The notes: generated by a model from the letters alone, not told the origin. 64,000 bases of DNA from Pseudomonas fluorescens (GCF_001648775.1 NZ_LVEJ01000001.1:248001-312000); one strand, 5' to 3'. Positions 22,182 to 33,631 are shown, counted from the first letter of the stretch. A program made the numbers and translations.

Positions 22182-22270
22182 TGTGGGAGCGAGCCTGCTC
22201 GCGAAAGCGGTCCGTCAGTAACAAAAATGCTGACTGACACACCGCCTTCACGAACAGGCTCGCTCCCACA
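22182..22270. repeat. REPIN 6, CC flavour, one arm degraded
   Basis: Outer ends TGTGGGA/TCCCACA. The left arm is intact; the right arm reads TTCACGAACAGGCTCG with two changes in the CGCGAG part. Lies between the convergent peptide-binding gene and radC. Confidence 0.93.
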
Positions 22271-22295
22271 GGGGTTTAGCGTTTGTCCCTGAGAA

Positions 22296-22970
22296 CTACA
22301 TCCAGCCACACTCCGCCATCGACAGCGGCTCGCCATCACCGATGATGAAGTGATCGAGCACTCGCACATCAACCAACTCCAGCGCCTTTTGCAGCCGTTT
22401 GGTCAGCAAGCGATCAGCCTGACTGGGATCAGTATTCCCCGACGGATGGTTGTGGCACAGAATCACCGCCGCGGCGTTATTGGCCAAGGCACGCTTCACG
22501 ACCTCCCGGGGATGCACGCTGGTGTTGTCGATCGAGCCGCGAAACAGCGCCTCGAAATTCAGCACCTGGTGTTTTGAGTCAAGAAACAGACAGCCGAACA
22601 CCTCATGGGGCTCATGCCGCAGCATGGCTTTGAGGTAATCACGGACCACCTGGGGATTTTCCAGCGCCGGCTTCTTGCGCATACGCTCGGCCAGATGCCG
22701 CCGCGCCATCTCCAGCACCGCTTGCAGTTGCGCGTACTTTGCCGGGCCCAAACCCAATTGTTCGCTGAACGCGGCAAGATCGGCTTCGAGCAAAACCCGC
22801 AGGCTGCCGAACTGGCTCAAAAGGTGTCGCGCCAGGTCCACAGCGCTTTTGCCGGAGACCCCGGTGCGCAGAAAAATCGCCAGTAATTCGGCATCGGAAA
22901 GGCTTCCCGAGCCCTGTTCAAGTAGCTTCTCCCGCGGGCGTTCCGCCGCAGGCCAATCGCGAATACTCAT
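22296..22970 (-). CDS. radC: RadC/UPF0758 family JAMM-domain protein
   Basis: 224 residues from [17 protein letters not shown]. An N-terminal helix-hairpin-helix-type region ([18 protein letters not shown]) precedes a JAMM metalloprotease-like domain with [14 protein letters not shown] (~residues 172-185). Despite the name, a DNA-repair role is not established for RadC. Divergent from coaBC. Confidence 0.94.
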   Translation of the reverse strand: MSIRDWPAAERPREKLLEQGSGSLSDAELLAIFLRTGVSGKSAVDLARHLLSQFGSLRVLLEADLAAFSEQLGLGPAKYAQLQAVLEMARRHLAERMRKKPALENPQVVRDYLKAMLRHEPHEVFGCLFLDSKHQVLNFEALFRGSIDNTSVHPREVVKRALANNAAAVILCHNHPSGNTDPSQADRLLTKRLQKALELVDVRVLDHFIIGDGEPLSMAECGWM

Positions 22971-23105
22971 ACACATTCCCTGTCTGTGGGCGCCGCTGTT
23001 CCGTAGCGGTCGCTGTGATATCTTAGCCCATCTTTTTTGCGGGCGAATTCACCCTGGGGAGGGGGTTTCGCCACGTATGTCACCCACGAAATGAAAGGCA
23101 GACCT

Positions 23106-24314
23106 ATGCAGCGGCTGTATCGGAAACGCATCGTTCTGGGCGTCGGCGGCGGCATCGCGGCCTACAAGAGCGCCGATCTGGTTCGTCGCCTGATCGACCA
23201 GGGCGCCGAAGTGCGCGTGGTCATGACCCATGGCGGCGCCGAGTTCATCACCCCGCTGACCATGCAGGCGCTGTCCGGCCACCCGGTGCATCTCGACTTG
23301 CTCGACCCGGCCGCCGAAGCTGCGATGGGCCATATCGAGCTGGCGAAATGGGCCGATCTGGTGCTGATCGCCCCGGCCACCGCCGACCTGCTCGCGCGTC
23401 TGGCACAAGGCATCGCCAACGATTTGCTGACCACTTTGGTGCTGGCCACCGACGCCGTTGTGGCTCTCGCGCCAGCCATGAATCAGGCGATGTGGCGCGA
23501 TCCGGCCACCCAGGCCAACCTGCAACTCCTTGAAAGCCGTGGCCTGAAGACTTTCGGCCCGGCCTCGGGCAGTCAGGCCTGCGGCGATGTCGGCATGGGC
23601 CGCATGATGGAAGCCACCGACCTCGCACAGTGCGCGGCGGACTGCTTCCAGCGTCAGGCACTGACTGGTAAACACGTGGTGATCACCGCCGGCCCGACCC
23701 AGGAAAACATCGACCCGGTGCGCTACATCACCAACCACAGCTCCGGCAAAATGGGCTTTGCCCTCGCCGAAGCAGCGGTTGAAGCCGGCGCCCGCGTCAC
23801 GCTGATCAGCGGCCCGGTGCACCTGCCGACGCCGGATCGCGTTACACGCATCGATGTGGTCAGCGCCCGCGACATGCTCGCGGCTTGCGAATCGGCGATC
23901 CCGTGCGACGTGTTCATCGCCTCGGCAGCCGTTGCGGACTACCGCCCGGAAGTCGTCGCCCCGCAAAAACTCAAGAAAGATCCTACGAGCGGTGACGGCT
24001 TCGTCCTGCAAATGGTGCGCAATCCAGACATTCTGGCCACCATCGCGACCCGTCCCGACCGTCCGTTCAGTGTCGGCTTTGCCGCCGAGACCGAACACTT
24101 GCTCGACTACGCTGCACGCAAGCTGAAGGACAAGAATCTCGATTTGATCGTCGCCAACGACGTCGCCAACCCGAGCATCGGCTTCAACAGCGAAGAAAAC
24201 GCCTGCAGTGTGATTGACCGTGAGCTGCACGCCACGGTTTTCGCCCAGACCAGCAAGAGCAAGATCGCTCGCCAACTGGTCACTTTTATCGCCGAACGTC
24301 TGAACCAGGTTTAA
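23106..24314 (+). CDS. coaBC: Bifunctional phosphopantothenoylcysteine decarboxylase/synthetase
   Basis: 402 residues from [20 protein letters not shown] lies 7 bases before this ATG, and an upstream in-frame ATG (23091) has no such site. The CoaC flavoprotein half (1-~185) has [12 protein letters not shown] and the flap cysteine in [12 protein letters not shown]. The CoaB half carries [18 protein letters not shown] and [11 protein letters not shown]. Two steps of coenzyme A synthesis. dut starts 5 bases downstream. Confidence 0.97.
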   Translation: MQRLYRKRIVLGVGGGIAAYKSADLVRRLIDQGAEVRVVMTHGGAEFITPLTMQALSGHPVHLDLLDPAAEAAMGHIELAKWADLVLIAPATADLLARLAQGIANDLLTTLVLATDAVVALAPAMNQAMWRDPATQANLQLLESRGLKTFGPASGSQACGDVGMGRMMEATDLAQCAADCFQRQALTGKHVVITAGPTQENIDPVRYITNHSSGKMGFALAEAAVEAGARVTLISGPVHLPTPDRVTRIDVVSARDMLAACESAIPCDVFIASAAVADYRPEVVAPQKLKKDPTSGDGFVLQMVRNPDILATIATRPDRPFSVGFAAETEHLLDYAARKLKDKNLDLIVANDVANPSIGFNSEENACSVIDRELHATVFAQTSKSKIARQLVTFIAERLNQV

Positions 24315-24319
24315 TTTAC

Positions 24320-24775
24320 ATGCACGCTTTGCAAGCCAAGATCCTCGACCCACGCATCGGTACCGATTTCCCGCTGCCGCAATACGCCACACCGGGCTCC
24401 GCCGGCCTCGACCTGCGCGCCATGCTGGAGCAGGACATCGTGATCAAGCCGGGTGAAACCGTGCTGATCCCCACCGGTCTGTCGGTTTACATCGGTGACC
24501 CGAACCTCGCCGCGCTGATCCTGCCGCGCTCGGGTATGGGCCATAAGCACGGCATCGTGCTGGGCAACCTCGTCGGCCTGATCGACTCCGATTACCAGGG
24601 CCCGCTGATGGTGTCCTGCTGGAACCGTGGCCAGACCGATTTCACCATGACCGTCGGCGAACGTCTGGCGCAGCTGGTGCTGGTGCCGGTAGTGCAGGCG
24701 CATTTCGAAATGGTTGAAGAATTCGTCGAAACCGAACGCGGCACCGGCGGTTTCGGCCACACCGGCACCAAGTAA
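24320..24775 (+). CDS. dut: Deoxyuridine 5'-triphosphate nucleotidohydrolase
   Basis: 151 residues, E. coli length. All dUTPase motifs are visible: [36 protein letters not shown], and the C-terminal [10 protein letters not shown]. Hydrolyses dUTP to dUMP; trimeric. Co-transcribed with coaBC. Confidence 0.97.
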   Translation: MHALQAKILDPRIGTDFPLPQYATPGSAGLDLRAMLEQDIVIKPGETVLIPTGLSVYIGDPNLAALILPRSGMGHKHGIVLGNLVGLIDSDYQGPLMVSCWNRGQTDFTMTVGERLAQLVLVPVVQAHFEMVEEFVETERGTGGFGHTGTK

Positions 24776-24793
24776 CCCGTTAGAAATTATTGT

Positions 24794-24817
24794 GGTGAGG
24801 GGATTTATCCCCTCACC
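24794..24817. terminator. Hairpin between dut and algC
   Basis: GGTGAGGGGA pairs with TCCCCTCACC around a 4-base loop, 18 bases after dut. No T-run; it could be a weak terminator or a member of a short palindromic repeat family like that at 16049. Confidence 0.45.
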
Positions 24818-25019
24818 CAGAATTTGTGCAATTTGTGCGACAGGTTTTAACACCGTAAATCAAGGTTTTGCCGGCCGAAAGCCACGCCAGCCGAGGCGTC
24901 ATGGCCCTTTCACACCACGAACTCTCTGTGGAAAACGCCGTCATACCCTTCAGTTTGAGCCTGCCGTCGAACGATTCGTCGGTCTGTCCCGCCCCTTTCG
25001 AGATGGAGCATTTCCGTAG

Positions 25020-26417
25020 ATGAGCACCCCAGCCAAGATCGCCCCGACGCTGCCCGACAGCATTTTCCGCGCCTATGACATTCGCGGCACCGTGCCGGAA
25101 TTCCTCAATGCCGAAACCGCTTACTGGATTGGCCGCGCCATCGGTTCGCAGAGCCTCGCTCAAGGTGAGCCAAACGTGTCCGTCGGCCGCGACGGTCGCC
25201 TGTCCGGCCCGGAGCTGGTTGCCGAGCTGATCCGCGGTATCGCCGAGAGCGGCTGCCACGTCAGCGATGTCGGTCTGGTACCGACGCCGGCGCTGTACTA
25301 CGCCGCCAACGTGTTGGCCGGCAAATCCGGAGTGATGCTCACCGGTAGCCACAACCCGTCGAACTACAACGGTTTCAAGATCGTCATCGCCGGCGACACC
25401 CTCGCCAACGAACAGATCCAGGCCCTGCATGAACGCCTCAAGAGCAACAATTTGAGCAGCGGCACGGGCAGCGTCACTCAGGTCGAAATCCTCGACCGCT
25501 ACAACACCGAAATTGTCCAGGACATCAAACTGGCCCGGCGCATGAAGGTCGTGGTCGACTGCGGCAACGGCGCGGCCGGCGTGATCGCCCCGCAACTGAT
25601 CGAAGCGCTGAACTGCGAAGTAATCCCGCTGTTCTGCGAGGTCGATGGCAACTTCCCCAACCATCACCCGGATCCGGGCAAGCCTGAGAACCTTGTCGAC
25701 CTGATCGCCAAGGTCAAGGAAACCAACGCCGATATCGGCCTGGCCTTCGACGGCGACGGCGACCGCGTCGGCGTGGTGACCAACACTGGCAGCATCGTCT
25801 ACCCGGATCGCCTGCTGATGCTGTTCGCCCGTGACGTGGTCGCGCGCAACCCGGACGCGGAAATCATCTTCGACGTCAAATGCACCCGTCGTCTGGTGCC
25901 GTTGATCAAGGAATACGGCGGTCGCCCGCTAATGTGGAAGACCGGCCATTCGTTGATCAAAAAGAAAATGAAACAATCCGGCGCGCTATTGGCCGGCGAA
26001 ATGAGCGGGCACATCTTCTTCAAGGAGCGTTGGTTCGGTTTCGACGACGGCATCTACAGCGCCGCACGACTGCTGGAGATCCTCAGCAAGGAAAAATCCA
26101 CCGCGGAAGAGCTGTTTGCGACCTTCCCGAACGATATTTCTACGCCGGAAATCAATATCCATGTGACCGAAGAGAGCAAATTCAGCATCATTGATGCTCT
26201 GCACGACGCACAGTGGGGCGCAGGCGCTGACCTGACCACCATCGACGGCGTGCGAGTCGATTACGCCAAAGGCTGGGGCCTGGTGCGCGCATCCAACACC
26301 ACACCGGTGCTGGTGCTGCGTTTCGAGGCCGATGACGAGGCTGAATTGCAACGCATCAAGGATGTGTTCCACGCCCAACTGAAACGCGTTGCACCTGATC
26401 TCCAACTACCGTTCTGA
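25020..26417 (+). CDS. algC: Phosphomannomutase/phosphoglucomutase
   Basis: 465 residues (P. aeruginosa AlgC is 463). The phosphoserine loop TGSHNPSNYNG is at ~106-116, the metal loop DGDGDR at ~242, and a sugar loop GEMSGHIFF at ~325. It supplies mannose-1-P and glucose-1-P for alginate, LPS and related sugars. It precedes argB by 17 bases. Confidence 0.97.
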   Translation: MSTPAKIAPTLPDSIFRAYDIRGTVPEFLNAETAYWIGRAIGSQSLAQGEPNVSVGRDGRLSGPELVAELIRGIAESGCHVSDVGLVPTPALYYAANVLAGKSGVMLTGSHNPSNYNGFKIVIAGDTLANEQIQALHERLKSNNLSSGTGSVTQVEILDRYNTEIVQDIKLARRMKVVVDCGNGAAGVIAPQLIEALNCEVIPLFCEVDGNFPNHHPDPGKPENLVDLIAKVKETNADIGLAFDGDGDRVGVVTNTGSIVYPDRLLMLFARDVVARNPDAEIIFDVKCTRRLVPLIKEYGGRPLMWKTGHSLIKKKMKQSGALLAGEMSGHIFFKERWFGFDDGIYSAARLLEILSKEKSTAEELFATFPNDISTPEINIHVTEESKFSIIDALHDAQWGAGADLTTIDGVRVDYAKGWGLVRASNTTPVLVLRFEADDEAELQRIKDVFHAQLKRVAPDLQLPF

Positions 26418-26434
26418 TTCACCCGGAGCCCTGA

Positions 26435-27340
<906 letters not shown>

Positions 27341-27355
27341 GGCTTAGCGCACACA

Positions 27356-27395
27356 AAAAGACCCCGCTCAGCCTGACTGAGCGGGGTCTTTTTTT
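27356..27395. terminator. Terminator of argB
   Basis: GACCCCGCTCAG pairs with CTGAGCGGGGTC around CCTGA, with a flanking A-run and T-run (T7). Placed 15 bases after the argB stop. Confidence 0.95.
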
Positions 27396-27406
27396 GCACC
27401 GCAATC

Positions 27407-27500
27407 CCTGTGGGAGCGAGCTTGCTCGCGAAGACGGCGTCACATTCAACATTGATGCAAGCTGACCCACCGCTTTCGCGAGCAAGCACGCTCCCACAGG
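27407..27500. repeat. REPIN 7, TT flavour
   Basis: Outer ends CCTGTGGGA/TCCCACAGG, both arms TT; the right arm has one change (AGCAAGCACGCT). Between the convergent argB and pyrE ends. Confidence 0.95.
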
Positions 27501-27515
27501 TTTGTTACAAGGCCA

Positions 27516-28160
27516 TTAAACGCCGAACTGGGCGCGATAGGCTTCCACGGCTGGCAAATGCTGCTTGAGCTGCGGATCATCGGCGAGGAATTCCAGCACC
27601 TGATTCAGCGAAACAATGCTGATCACCGGGATTCCGAAGTCGCGCTCGACTTCCTGGATGGCGGACAATTCACCGTTGCCGCGCTCCTGGCGGTTCAGCG
27701 CGATCAGCACGCCGGCGGCCTTGGCGCCGTCCTGGGAAGCGATGATTTGCATCACTTCACGAATTGCGGTGCCGGCAGTGATTACGTCGTCGATGATCAG
27801 TACATCGCCGGTCAGCGGTGCGCCGACCAGACTGCCGCCTTCGCCGTGGGCCTTGGCTTCCTTGCGGTTGAAGCACCATGGCAGGTCACGGTCGTGGTGC
27901 TCGGCCAGCGCGACGGCGGTGGTCGCCGCCAACGGGATGCCTTTGTAGGCCGGGCCGAACAGGACGTCGAAGGGAATGCCGCTTTCAGCAATGGCTGCGG
28001 CGTAGAAACGCCCCAGTTGCGCCAGGGCCGAACCCGAGTTGAACAGGCCGGCATTGAAGAAGTAAGGACTGGTGCGTCCGGACTTCAGGGTGAACTCACC
28101 GAAGCGCAAAACGCCGCGATCGATGGCAAAACGAATGAAATCGCGCTGATACGCTTGCAT
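27516..28160 (-). CDS. pyrE: Orotate phosphoribosyltransferase
   Basis: 214 residues from [20 protein letters not shown] motif [13 protein letters not shown] is at ~117-129. Makes OMP from orotate. The upstream in-frame start at 28181 is rejected, because GGGG sits 8 bases before 28160 and the family starts at MQAYQR. Divergent from crc. Confidence 0.97.
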   Translation of the reverse strand: MQAYQRDFIRFAIDRGVLRFGEFTLKSGRTSPYFFNAGLFNSGSALAQLGRFYAAAIAESGIPFDVLFGPAYKGIPLAATTAVALAEHHDRDLPWCFNRKEAKAHGEGGSLVGAPLTGDVLIIDDVITAGTAIREVMQIIASQDGAKAAGVLIALNRQERGNGELSAIQEVERDFGIPVISIVSLNQVLEFLADDPQLKQHLPAVEAYRAQFGV

Positions 28161-28187
28161 GAAAAAAACCCCAAATACCACGGATTT

Positions 28188-28220
28188 AGCTAATTAGCTT
28201 GACGCCGTGTATCATACACG
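28188..28220. promoter_or_regulatory. Two adjacent perfect palindromes in the pyrE/crc promoter gap
   Basis: AGCTAATTAGCT (28188-28199) and CGTGTATCATACACG (28206-28220) are perfect palindromes only 6 bases apart, inside the 82-base divergent gap. TATCAT/TATGAT within the second resembles -10 elements on both strands. Operator function is inferred. Confidence 0.45.
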
Positions 28221-28242
28221 CACGCGATTTTTGGGGCCATTT

Positions 28243-29022
28243 ATGCGGATCATCAGTGTGAACGTCAATGGTATTCAGGCTGCAGTCGAGCGTGGTTTGC
28301 TCAGTTGGCTGCAAGCACAGAATGCCGACGTCATCTGCCTGCAGGACACCCGTGCCTCCGCCTTTGAACTGGATGACCCAGCCTTCCAACTGGATGGCTA
28401 CTTCCTTTATGCCTGCGATGCTGAAGTCCCTGCCCAAGGTGGCGTGGCTTTGTATTCGCGGTTGCAACCGAAGGCTGTCATCAGCGGTCTCGGTTTCGAG
28501 ACGGCCGACCGCTACGGGCGCTACCTGCAAGCAGATTTCGACAAAGTCAGTATTGCCACCTTGCTGCTCCCTTCGGGGATGAACGGCGATGAGGACTTGA
28601 ACCAGAAGTTCAAGCTCATGGACGACTTCGGCAAGTACCTGGACAAACAGCGACGCAAACGTCGCGAGTACATTTATTGTGGCTCGCTGTACGTGGCGCA
28701 GCAGAAGCTCGACATCAAAAACTGGCGCGACAGCCAGCAATCCCCGGGATTCCTGGCGCCAGAACGCGCCTGGATGGACGAGATTGTCGGCAACATGGGC
28801 TATGTCGATGCGCTGCGCGAAGTCAGCCGCGAAGGCGACCAGTACAGCTGGTGGCCGGATAACGAACAGGCCGAAATGCTCAATCTGGGCTGGCGCTTCG
28901 ACTATCAGATCCTGACCCCAGGGCTGCGGCGCTTCGTGCGCAGTGCACGCCTGCCGCGTCAGCCACGGTTCTCGCAGCACGCACCGTTGATCGTCGACTA
29001 CGACTGGACGCTGACCATCTAA
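28243..29022 (+). CDS. crc: Catabolite repression control protein Crc
   Basis: 259 residues from MRIISVNVNGIQAAVERG, the canonical Pseudomonas Crc start and length. It has an exonuclease III/endonuclease fold (NADVICLQDTRAS, ending SQHAPLIVDYDW). Known Pseudomonas Crc works with Hfq to block translation of catabolic mRNAs carrying A-rich CA motifs and has no nuclease activity. Terminator follows directly. Confidence 0.96.
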   Translation: MRIISVNVNGIQAAVERGLLSWLQAQNADVICLQDTRASAFELDDPAFQLDGYFLYACDAEVPAQGGVALYSRLQPKAVISGLGFETADRYGRYLQADFDKVSIATLLLPSGMNGDEDLNQKFKLMDDFGKYLDKQRRKRREYIYCGSLYVAQQKLDIKNWRDSQQSPGFLAPERAWMDEIVGNMGYVDALREVSREGDQYSWWPDNEQAEMLNLGWRFDYQILTPGLRRFVRSARLPRQPRFSQHAPLIVDYDWTLTI

Positions 29023-29037
29023 GCGTCGTTTCGCAGT

Positions 29038-29077
29038 TAAAAAAATGCCCGTATCGCAAGATACGGGCATTTTTTAT
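29038..29077. terminator. Terminator between crc and gltS
   Basis: Stem ATGCCCGTATC / GATACGGGCAT around GCAA with flanking A- and T-runs. Serves both convergent genes; the stem resembles that after rpmG. Confidence 0.95.
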
Positions 29078-29102
29078 GCCTGCGTTCGAGGCTGAATCAA
29101 AC

Positions 29103-30311
29103 TCAGACGGCGACGAAGAACGGCAGCATCAAATACAACTTGATCACGATGACATTAATGATGTCGATGAAGAACGCGCCCACCATCGGCACCACCAGAA
29201 ATGCGATCTGCGAGGGCCCGTAACGCTGCGTCACCGCTTGCATGTTGGCAATGGCGGTCGGCGTCGCGCCAAGCCCGAAACCGCAATGCCCTGCCGCCAG
29301 CACTGCCGCATCGTAATTGCGCCCCATCACCCGGAACGTCACGAAGATCGCGAACAGCGCCATGACCAGCGCCTGCACGGCCAGAATGATGAAGATCGGC
29401 AAGGCCAACGCGGCCAGATCCCACAACTTCAGTGACATCAAGGCGATTGCCAGGAACAACGACAGACTGACATTACCCAGCACCGAGACTTCACGCTCAA
29501 ACACCTGATACAGGCCAAGCGCCGAAAGACCATTGCGCAGCACCACACCGACGAACAGGACGCATACGAAGGTTGGCAATTCGAACGCCGTCCCCTGCAA
29601 AAACCCATTCAACAGATTGCCTACCAGCAAACTGACCGCAATCAGCGCCAGGGTTTCGATAAACGAAAACGGTGTGATCGAGCGCTCTTTATTCGGCTGC
29701 TCAAAACCCTTGGGCAGTCGCGGCGTGTCCTGCTGATTGCAACCGGGTACTTCCACGCGCTTGATGAGCAAGCGAGCGACCGGTCCTCCGATCAAACCAC
29801 CGAGCACCAGCCCGAACGTCGCGGAGGCCATTGCCAGCTCGGAGGCAGAAGCCAGACCGTACTTCTCACTGAACACCGTGCCCCACGCCGCACCGGTACC
29901 GTGTCCCCCCGCCAGAGTGATCGAGCCCGTCAGCAAACCCATCAAAGGGTCGAGCCCGAGCATTGTGGCCAGCCCGATACCCATCGCATTCTGCACCACC
30001 AACAGGCCGGTGACGGCCAGCAGAAAAATCCTCACGATGCGGCCGCCTTTCTTCAGACTGGCAAAATCCGCACTCAGACCAATAGTGGCAAAGAAAGCCA
30101 GCATCAAAGGCGTTTGCAGAGAGGTCTCAAAGCGCACCTCAATATCGAACGCTCGCAATAACAATAATCCCAGGGCAACTACCAAGCCGCCGGCTACAGG
30201 TTCAGGGATATTGTAACTGCGCATGAAACCAACACGTGTAACTAGTCCGCGCCCCAGTAATAACACCAGAGACGCGGCCACCAGCGTTCCATAAAAATCG
30301 AGCTGCATCAT
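29103..30311 (-). CDS. gltS: Sodium/glutamate symporter
   Basis: 402 residues (E. coli GltS 401) with about ten membrane segments in two inverted halves. GGHGTGAAWGTVF (~135) and AAGHCGFGLGATPTAIANM (~345) are the paired re-entrant G-rich motifs of the family. Takes up glutamate with sodium. No Shine-Dalgarno sequence is visible; an A-rich CA motif occupies its position, suggesting Hfq/Crc control. Start is ATG at 30311 or the ATG directly following. Confidence 0.95.
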   Translation of the reverse strand: MMQLDFYGTLVAASLVLLLGRGLVTRVGFMRSYNIPEPVAGGLVVALGLLLLRAFDIEVRFETSLQTPLMLAFFATIGLSADFASLKKGGRIVRIFLLAVTGLLVVQNAMGIGLATMLGLDPLMGLLTGSITLAGGHGTGAAWGTVFSEKYGLASASELAMASATFGLVLGGLIGGPVARLLIKRVEVPGCNQQDTPRLPKGFEQPNKERSITPFSFIETLALIAVSLLVGNLLNGFLQGTAFELPTFVCVLFVGVVLRNGLSALGLYQVFEREVSVLGNVSLSLFLAIALMSLKLWDLAALALPIFIILAVQALVMALFAIFVTFRVMGRNYDAAVLAAGHCGFGLGATPTAIANMQAVTQRYGPSQIAFLVVPMVGAFFIDIINVIVIKLYLMLPFFVAV

Positions 30312-30316
30312 TTGGA

Positions 30317-30324
30317 TTGTTCTT
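30317..30324 (-). promoter_or_regulatory. Candidate Hfq/Crc CA motif in the gltS ribosome-binding region
   Basis: On the gltS strand the leader reads AAGAACAATCCAA then ATG. AAGAACAA fits the AAnAAnAA Hfq/Crc target and lies 5 bases before the start, where a Shine-Dalgarno sequence would be. Seen directly; regulation inferred. Confidence 0.5.
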
Positions 30325-30631
30325 GGCTAAATATTCAGAGGCGAACTTTCTACCTGGGCACGCCCATGAATCGGCTGATTGTCTCAACACTGATTAATTT
30401 GGAATTCAAGTACCTTCGATGGCTTGAATATATCGAAATATTTCAGAAGCAATATCACGCAGGGCAACTTTAACAATCGCCAAGCGCCGTTGCCAAGGAC
30501 ATGAGCGCGCACGCAGGCGCACAGTTGTGACCAAAGATGTAAGAACGGAATATATATAAATTCACACGCTACCGCTGATCGCAGACAGACTATTCCTACG
30601 CCCTGTAGATGCTTATTTAATTGCAAAAACG

Positions 30632-30660
30632 CAAATGCCCTGACAAGTCAGGGCATTTAT
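30632..30660. terminator. Hairpin downstream of the DUF4870 gene
   Basis: AAATGCCCTGAC pairs with GTCAGGGCATTT around a 4-base AA-containing loop, about 32 bases past the leftward stop. A- and T-rich flanks suit a rho-independent terminator. Confidence 0.85.
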
Positions 30661-30692
30661 TCAACACTTCGAATTGCGTCAAGGCGTGACGC

Positions 30693-31061
30693 TTACTTAA
30701 TCAGTCGCCAAGTGAACGGATAACGGTAGGGAAACCCCTTATTAGCCTTCACCGCACCCACAATCGGCAGTACCAATGCACAAACAACCACCGGAACAAT
30801 CAAAACATACCCGATAAGCACCGCCATCATTGCCACACTGATGACCATGGCAATAGTCATGGTGATCTGGAAGTTCAACGCTTCCTTGCCCTGCGCATCG
30901 ATAAAGGCGTCACTCTCACGCTTCACCTGCCAGAGGATCAGCGGCCCAATCAGATTGCCAAATGGAAACATGCTCCCCAAAAAGCTGGACAAGTGACAAA
31001 GCATCGCCCATTGGCGAACCTCCTGGTTCGGCTTGGGCAGCAGCTCTTGCTCGTCACTCAT
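30693..31061 (-). CDS. DUF4870 membrane protein
   Basis: 122 residues with three or four hydrophobic segments (WAMLCHLSSFLGSMFPFGN, TIAMVISVAMMAVLIGYVL, VVCALVLPIVGAVKA), the Tic20-like DUF4870 layout. GGAGG is 5 bases before the ATG. Function unknown. It follows rph by 29 bases and may share its transcript. Confidence 0.88.
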   Translation of the reverse strand: MSDEQELLPKPNQEVRQWAMLCHLSSFLGSMFPFGNLIGPLILWQVKRESDAFIDAQGKEALNFQITMTIAMVISVAMMAVLIGYVLIVPVVVCALVLPIVGAVKANKGFPYRYPFTWRLIK

Positions 31062-31090
31062 CGCGTCCTCCTTGCAGGTTACGAACCTGC

Positions 31091-31813
31091 TCAGTCGGCC
31101 AGCGCGGCCTTCTGCAGTTCGAAGATTTCGTTCATGCCTTTCTTGGCCAGTTCCAGCATGGCGTTGAGGTCTTCAGGCTGGAACGGCGCGCCTTCAGCGG
31201 TACCCTGCACTTCGATGAAACCACCGGTGCTGGTCATCACCACGTTGAGGTCAGTCTCGGCAGCGGAGTCTTCAAGATAGTCCAGATCCAGCACTGGCTC
31301 ACCTTGATACATACCCACCGATACGGCACCGATCATTTGCTTGAGTGGATCGCCACCCTTCAGGCCGCCACGCTTCTTGATCACTTTCAGCGCGTCAACC
31401 AGCGCAACCATGGCACCGGTAATGGACGCCGTGCGGGTGCCGCCGTCAGCCTGAATCACGTCGCAATCGACGTACAGAGTCACATCGCCCAGCTTGGACA
31501 TGTCCAGCGCAGCGCGCAGGGAACGGCCGATCAGACGCTGGATTTCCAGGGTGCGGCCGCCTTGCTTGCCACGGCTCGCTTCGCGCTGGTTACGCTCGCC
31601 AGTGGCGCGCGGCAGCATGCCGTACTCGGCGGTCAACCAGCCCTGGCCCTGGCCTTTGAGGAAGCGCGGCACGCCGTTTTCGACGCTGACGGTGCAGATG
31701 ACTTTGGTATCACCGAATTCGACCAGTACGGATCCCTCGGCGTGTTTGGTGTAGTTGCGGGTAATGCGGATCGAGCGGAGCTGATCGGCAGCGCGACCAC
31801 TTGGACGTTTCAT
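31091..31813 (-). CDS. rph: Ribonuclease PH
   Basis: 240 residues from [15 protein letters not shown]; the in-frame extension upstream to 31867 is not part of the family. [20 protein letters not shown] and [17 protein letters not shown] are the phosphate-binding and catalytic blocks. Trims tRNA 3' ends by phosphorolysis. Divergent from yicC. Confidence 0.96.
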   Translation of the reverse strand: MKRPSGRAADQLRSIRITRNYTKHAEGSVLVEFGDTKVICTVSVENGVPRFLKGQGQGWLTAEYGMLPRATGERNQREASRGKQGGRTLEIQRLIGRSLRAALDMSKLGDVTLYVDCDVIQADGGTRTASITGAMVALVDALKVIKKRGGLKGGDPLKQMIGAVSVGMYQGEPVLDLDYLEDSAAETDLNVVMTSTGGFIEVQGTAEGAPFQPEDLNAMLELAKKGMNEIFELQKAALAD

Positions 31814-31961
31814 AGGGAATACCTGTACTGGGGACGGAAAACTGCCGAGCATTATAGAGCCCTGCACCGCGCCTGGGCACTCGTTAAAAATCCCGACCGA
31901 CGATCGCAGGCCCTGAAACGCGTATTACCGACGGGCTGCAGCCCTTTGTCACACCGTGTGT

Positions 31962-31991
31962 TTGGGCGCATTCGCCGCACTGCGCTACAAT
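31962..31991 (+). promoter_or_regulatory. Candidate sigma-70 promoter for yicC-gmk
   Basis: TTGGGC (31962-31967), an 18-base spacer, then TACAAT (31986-31991), about 94 bases before the yicC start in the rph/yicC divergent gap. Confidence 0.4.
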
Positions 31992-32084
31992 CCTGCGCCT
32001 TTGCTGCCAGTCGGCTTAAATTCATTGATATCGCGCCAGCGGAACTCAGGTTTCGCGCCGATCTGCATTTGCGAGGTCACCGCC

Positions 32085-32948
32085 ATGGTGCACAGCATGA
32101 CCGCCTTCGCCCGCGTCGAGAAAGCCGGCGCACAGGGCACCCTGAGCTGGGAACTGCGCTCGGTCAACAGCCGCTATCTGGAACCGCACTTGCGCCTGCC
32201 TGAATCGTTTCGCGACCTCGAAGGCGCGGTGCGTGAAGCACTGCGTCAAGGCCTGTCGCGGGGCAAACTGGAATGCACCCTGCGCTTCACCGAAGAAAGC
32301 ACCGGCAAACCGCTGCAAGTCGACCGCGAACGCGCCGCGCAGTTGGTTGCCGCAGCCGAAACCGTTGCGAGCCTGATCACCAACCCTGCCGCACTGAACC
32401 CACTGGAAGTGCTGGCCTGGCCGGGCGTACTGGTCGCCGATGCGAGCGACCCGCAAGCGCTGAATGCCGACGCGCTGGCCCTGTTCAATCAAGGCCTGAA
32501 AGAGTTGAAGGCCGGTCGCGAGCGCGAAGGCGCGGAGCTGGCACGGCTGATCAACGAGCGCCTGACCTCTATCGAAGAAGACGTCGTGACCTTGCGCGAG
32601 CTGGTGCCGCAGATGCTCGCCACCCAACGCCAGAAAGTCCTCGACCGCTTTGCCGACATGAAGGCAGAGATGGATCCGCAGCGCCTGGAACAGGAAATGG
32701 TCATGCTCGCGCAAAAGAGCGACGTGGCCGAAGAACTGGATCGCCTGAGCACCCACATCATCGAAGTGCGCCGGGTGCTCAAGTCCGGCGGTGCGGCCGG
32801 ACGCCGCCTCGACTTCCTGATGCAGGAACTCAACCGCGAAGCCAACACACTGGGCTCCAAGGCCTTCGACCCGCGCAGCACCCAGGCCGCCGTCAACCTC
32901 AAAGTGTTGATCGAGCAGATGCGCGAACAAGTGCAGAATATTGAGTAA
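32085..32948 (+). CDS. yicC: YicC family endoribonuclease-like protein
   Basis: 287 residues from MVHSMTAFARVEKAG, the typical YicC start; GCGAGG precedes it. The C-terminal DUF1732 block LDFLMQELNREANTLGSKA is intact. YicC of E. coli has been tied to RNA (RyhB) decay. gmk follows 12 bases later, the common order. Confidence 0.95.
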   Translation: MVHSMTAFARVEKAGAQGTLSWELRSVNSRYLEPHLRLPESFRDLEGAVREALRQGLSRGKLECTLRFTEESTGKPLQVDRERAAQLVAAAETVASLITNPAALNPLEVLAWPGVLVADASDPQALNADALALFNQGLKELKAGREREGAELARLINERLTSIEEDVVTLRELVPQMLATQRQKVLDRFADMKAEMDPQRLEQEMVMLAQKSDVAEELDRLSTHIIEVRRVLKSGGAAGRRLDFLMQELNREANTLGSKAFDPRSTQAAVNLKVLIEQMREQVQNIE

Positions 32949-33581
<633 letters not shown>

Positions 33582-33599
33582 TAAGCACTTCCCAAAACC

Positions 33600-33631
33600 G
33601 CTGCAAGCGCTTTACATTGGTGCTTGCAGCG
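33600..33631 (+). terminator. Hairpin in the gmk-rpoZ gap
   Basis: GCTGCAAGC and GCTTGCAGC are perfectly complementary around a 14-base loop. No T-run follows, so partial termination or processing between gmk and rpoZ is only possible. Confidence 0.35.

Larger units (their letters stand above)
30312..30692. other. AT-rich intergenic region upstream of gltS
   Basis: 381 bases, markedly richer in A+T than its surroundings. It contains the gltS leader (CA motif at 30317-30324) and a hairpin at 30632-30660. An 80-codon leftward frame (30384-30626) has no ribosome site or family look and is not called. A small RNA is possible but unsupported. Confidence 0.55.

Noticed and set aside
30384..30626. 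80-codon leftward frame upstream of gltS
   Set aside because: AT-rich noncoding appearance, no ribosome site, no recognisable domain; kept only as an intergenic note.
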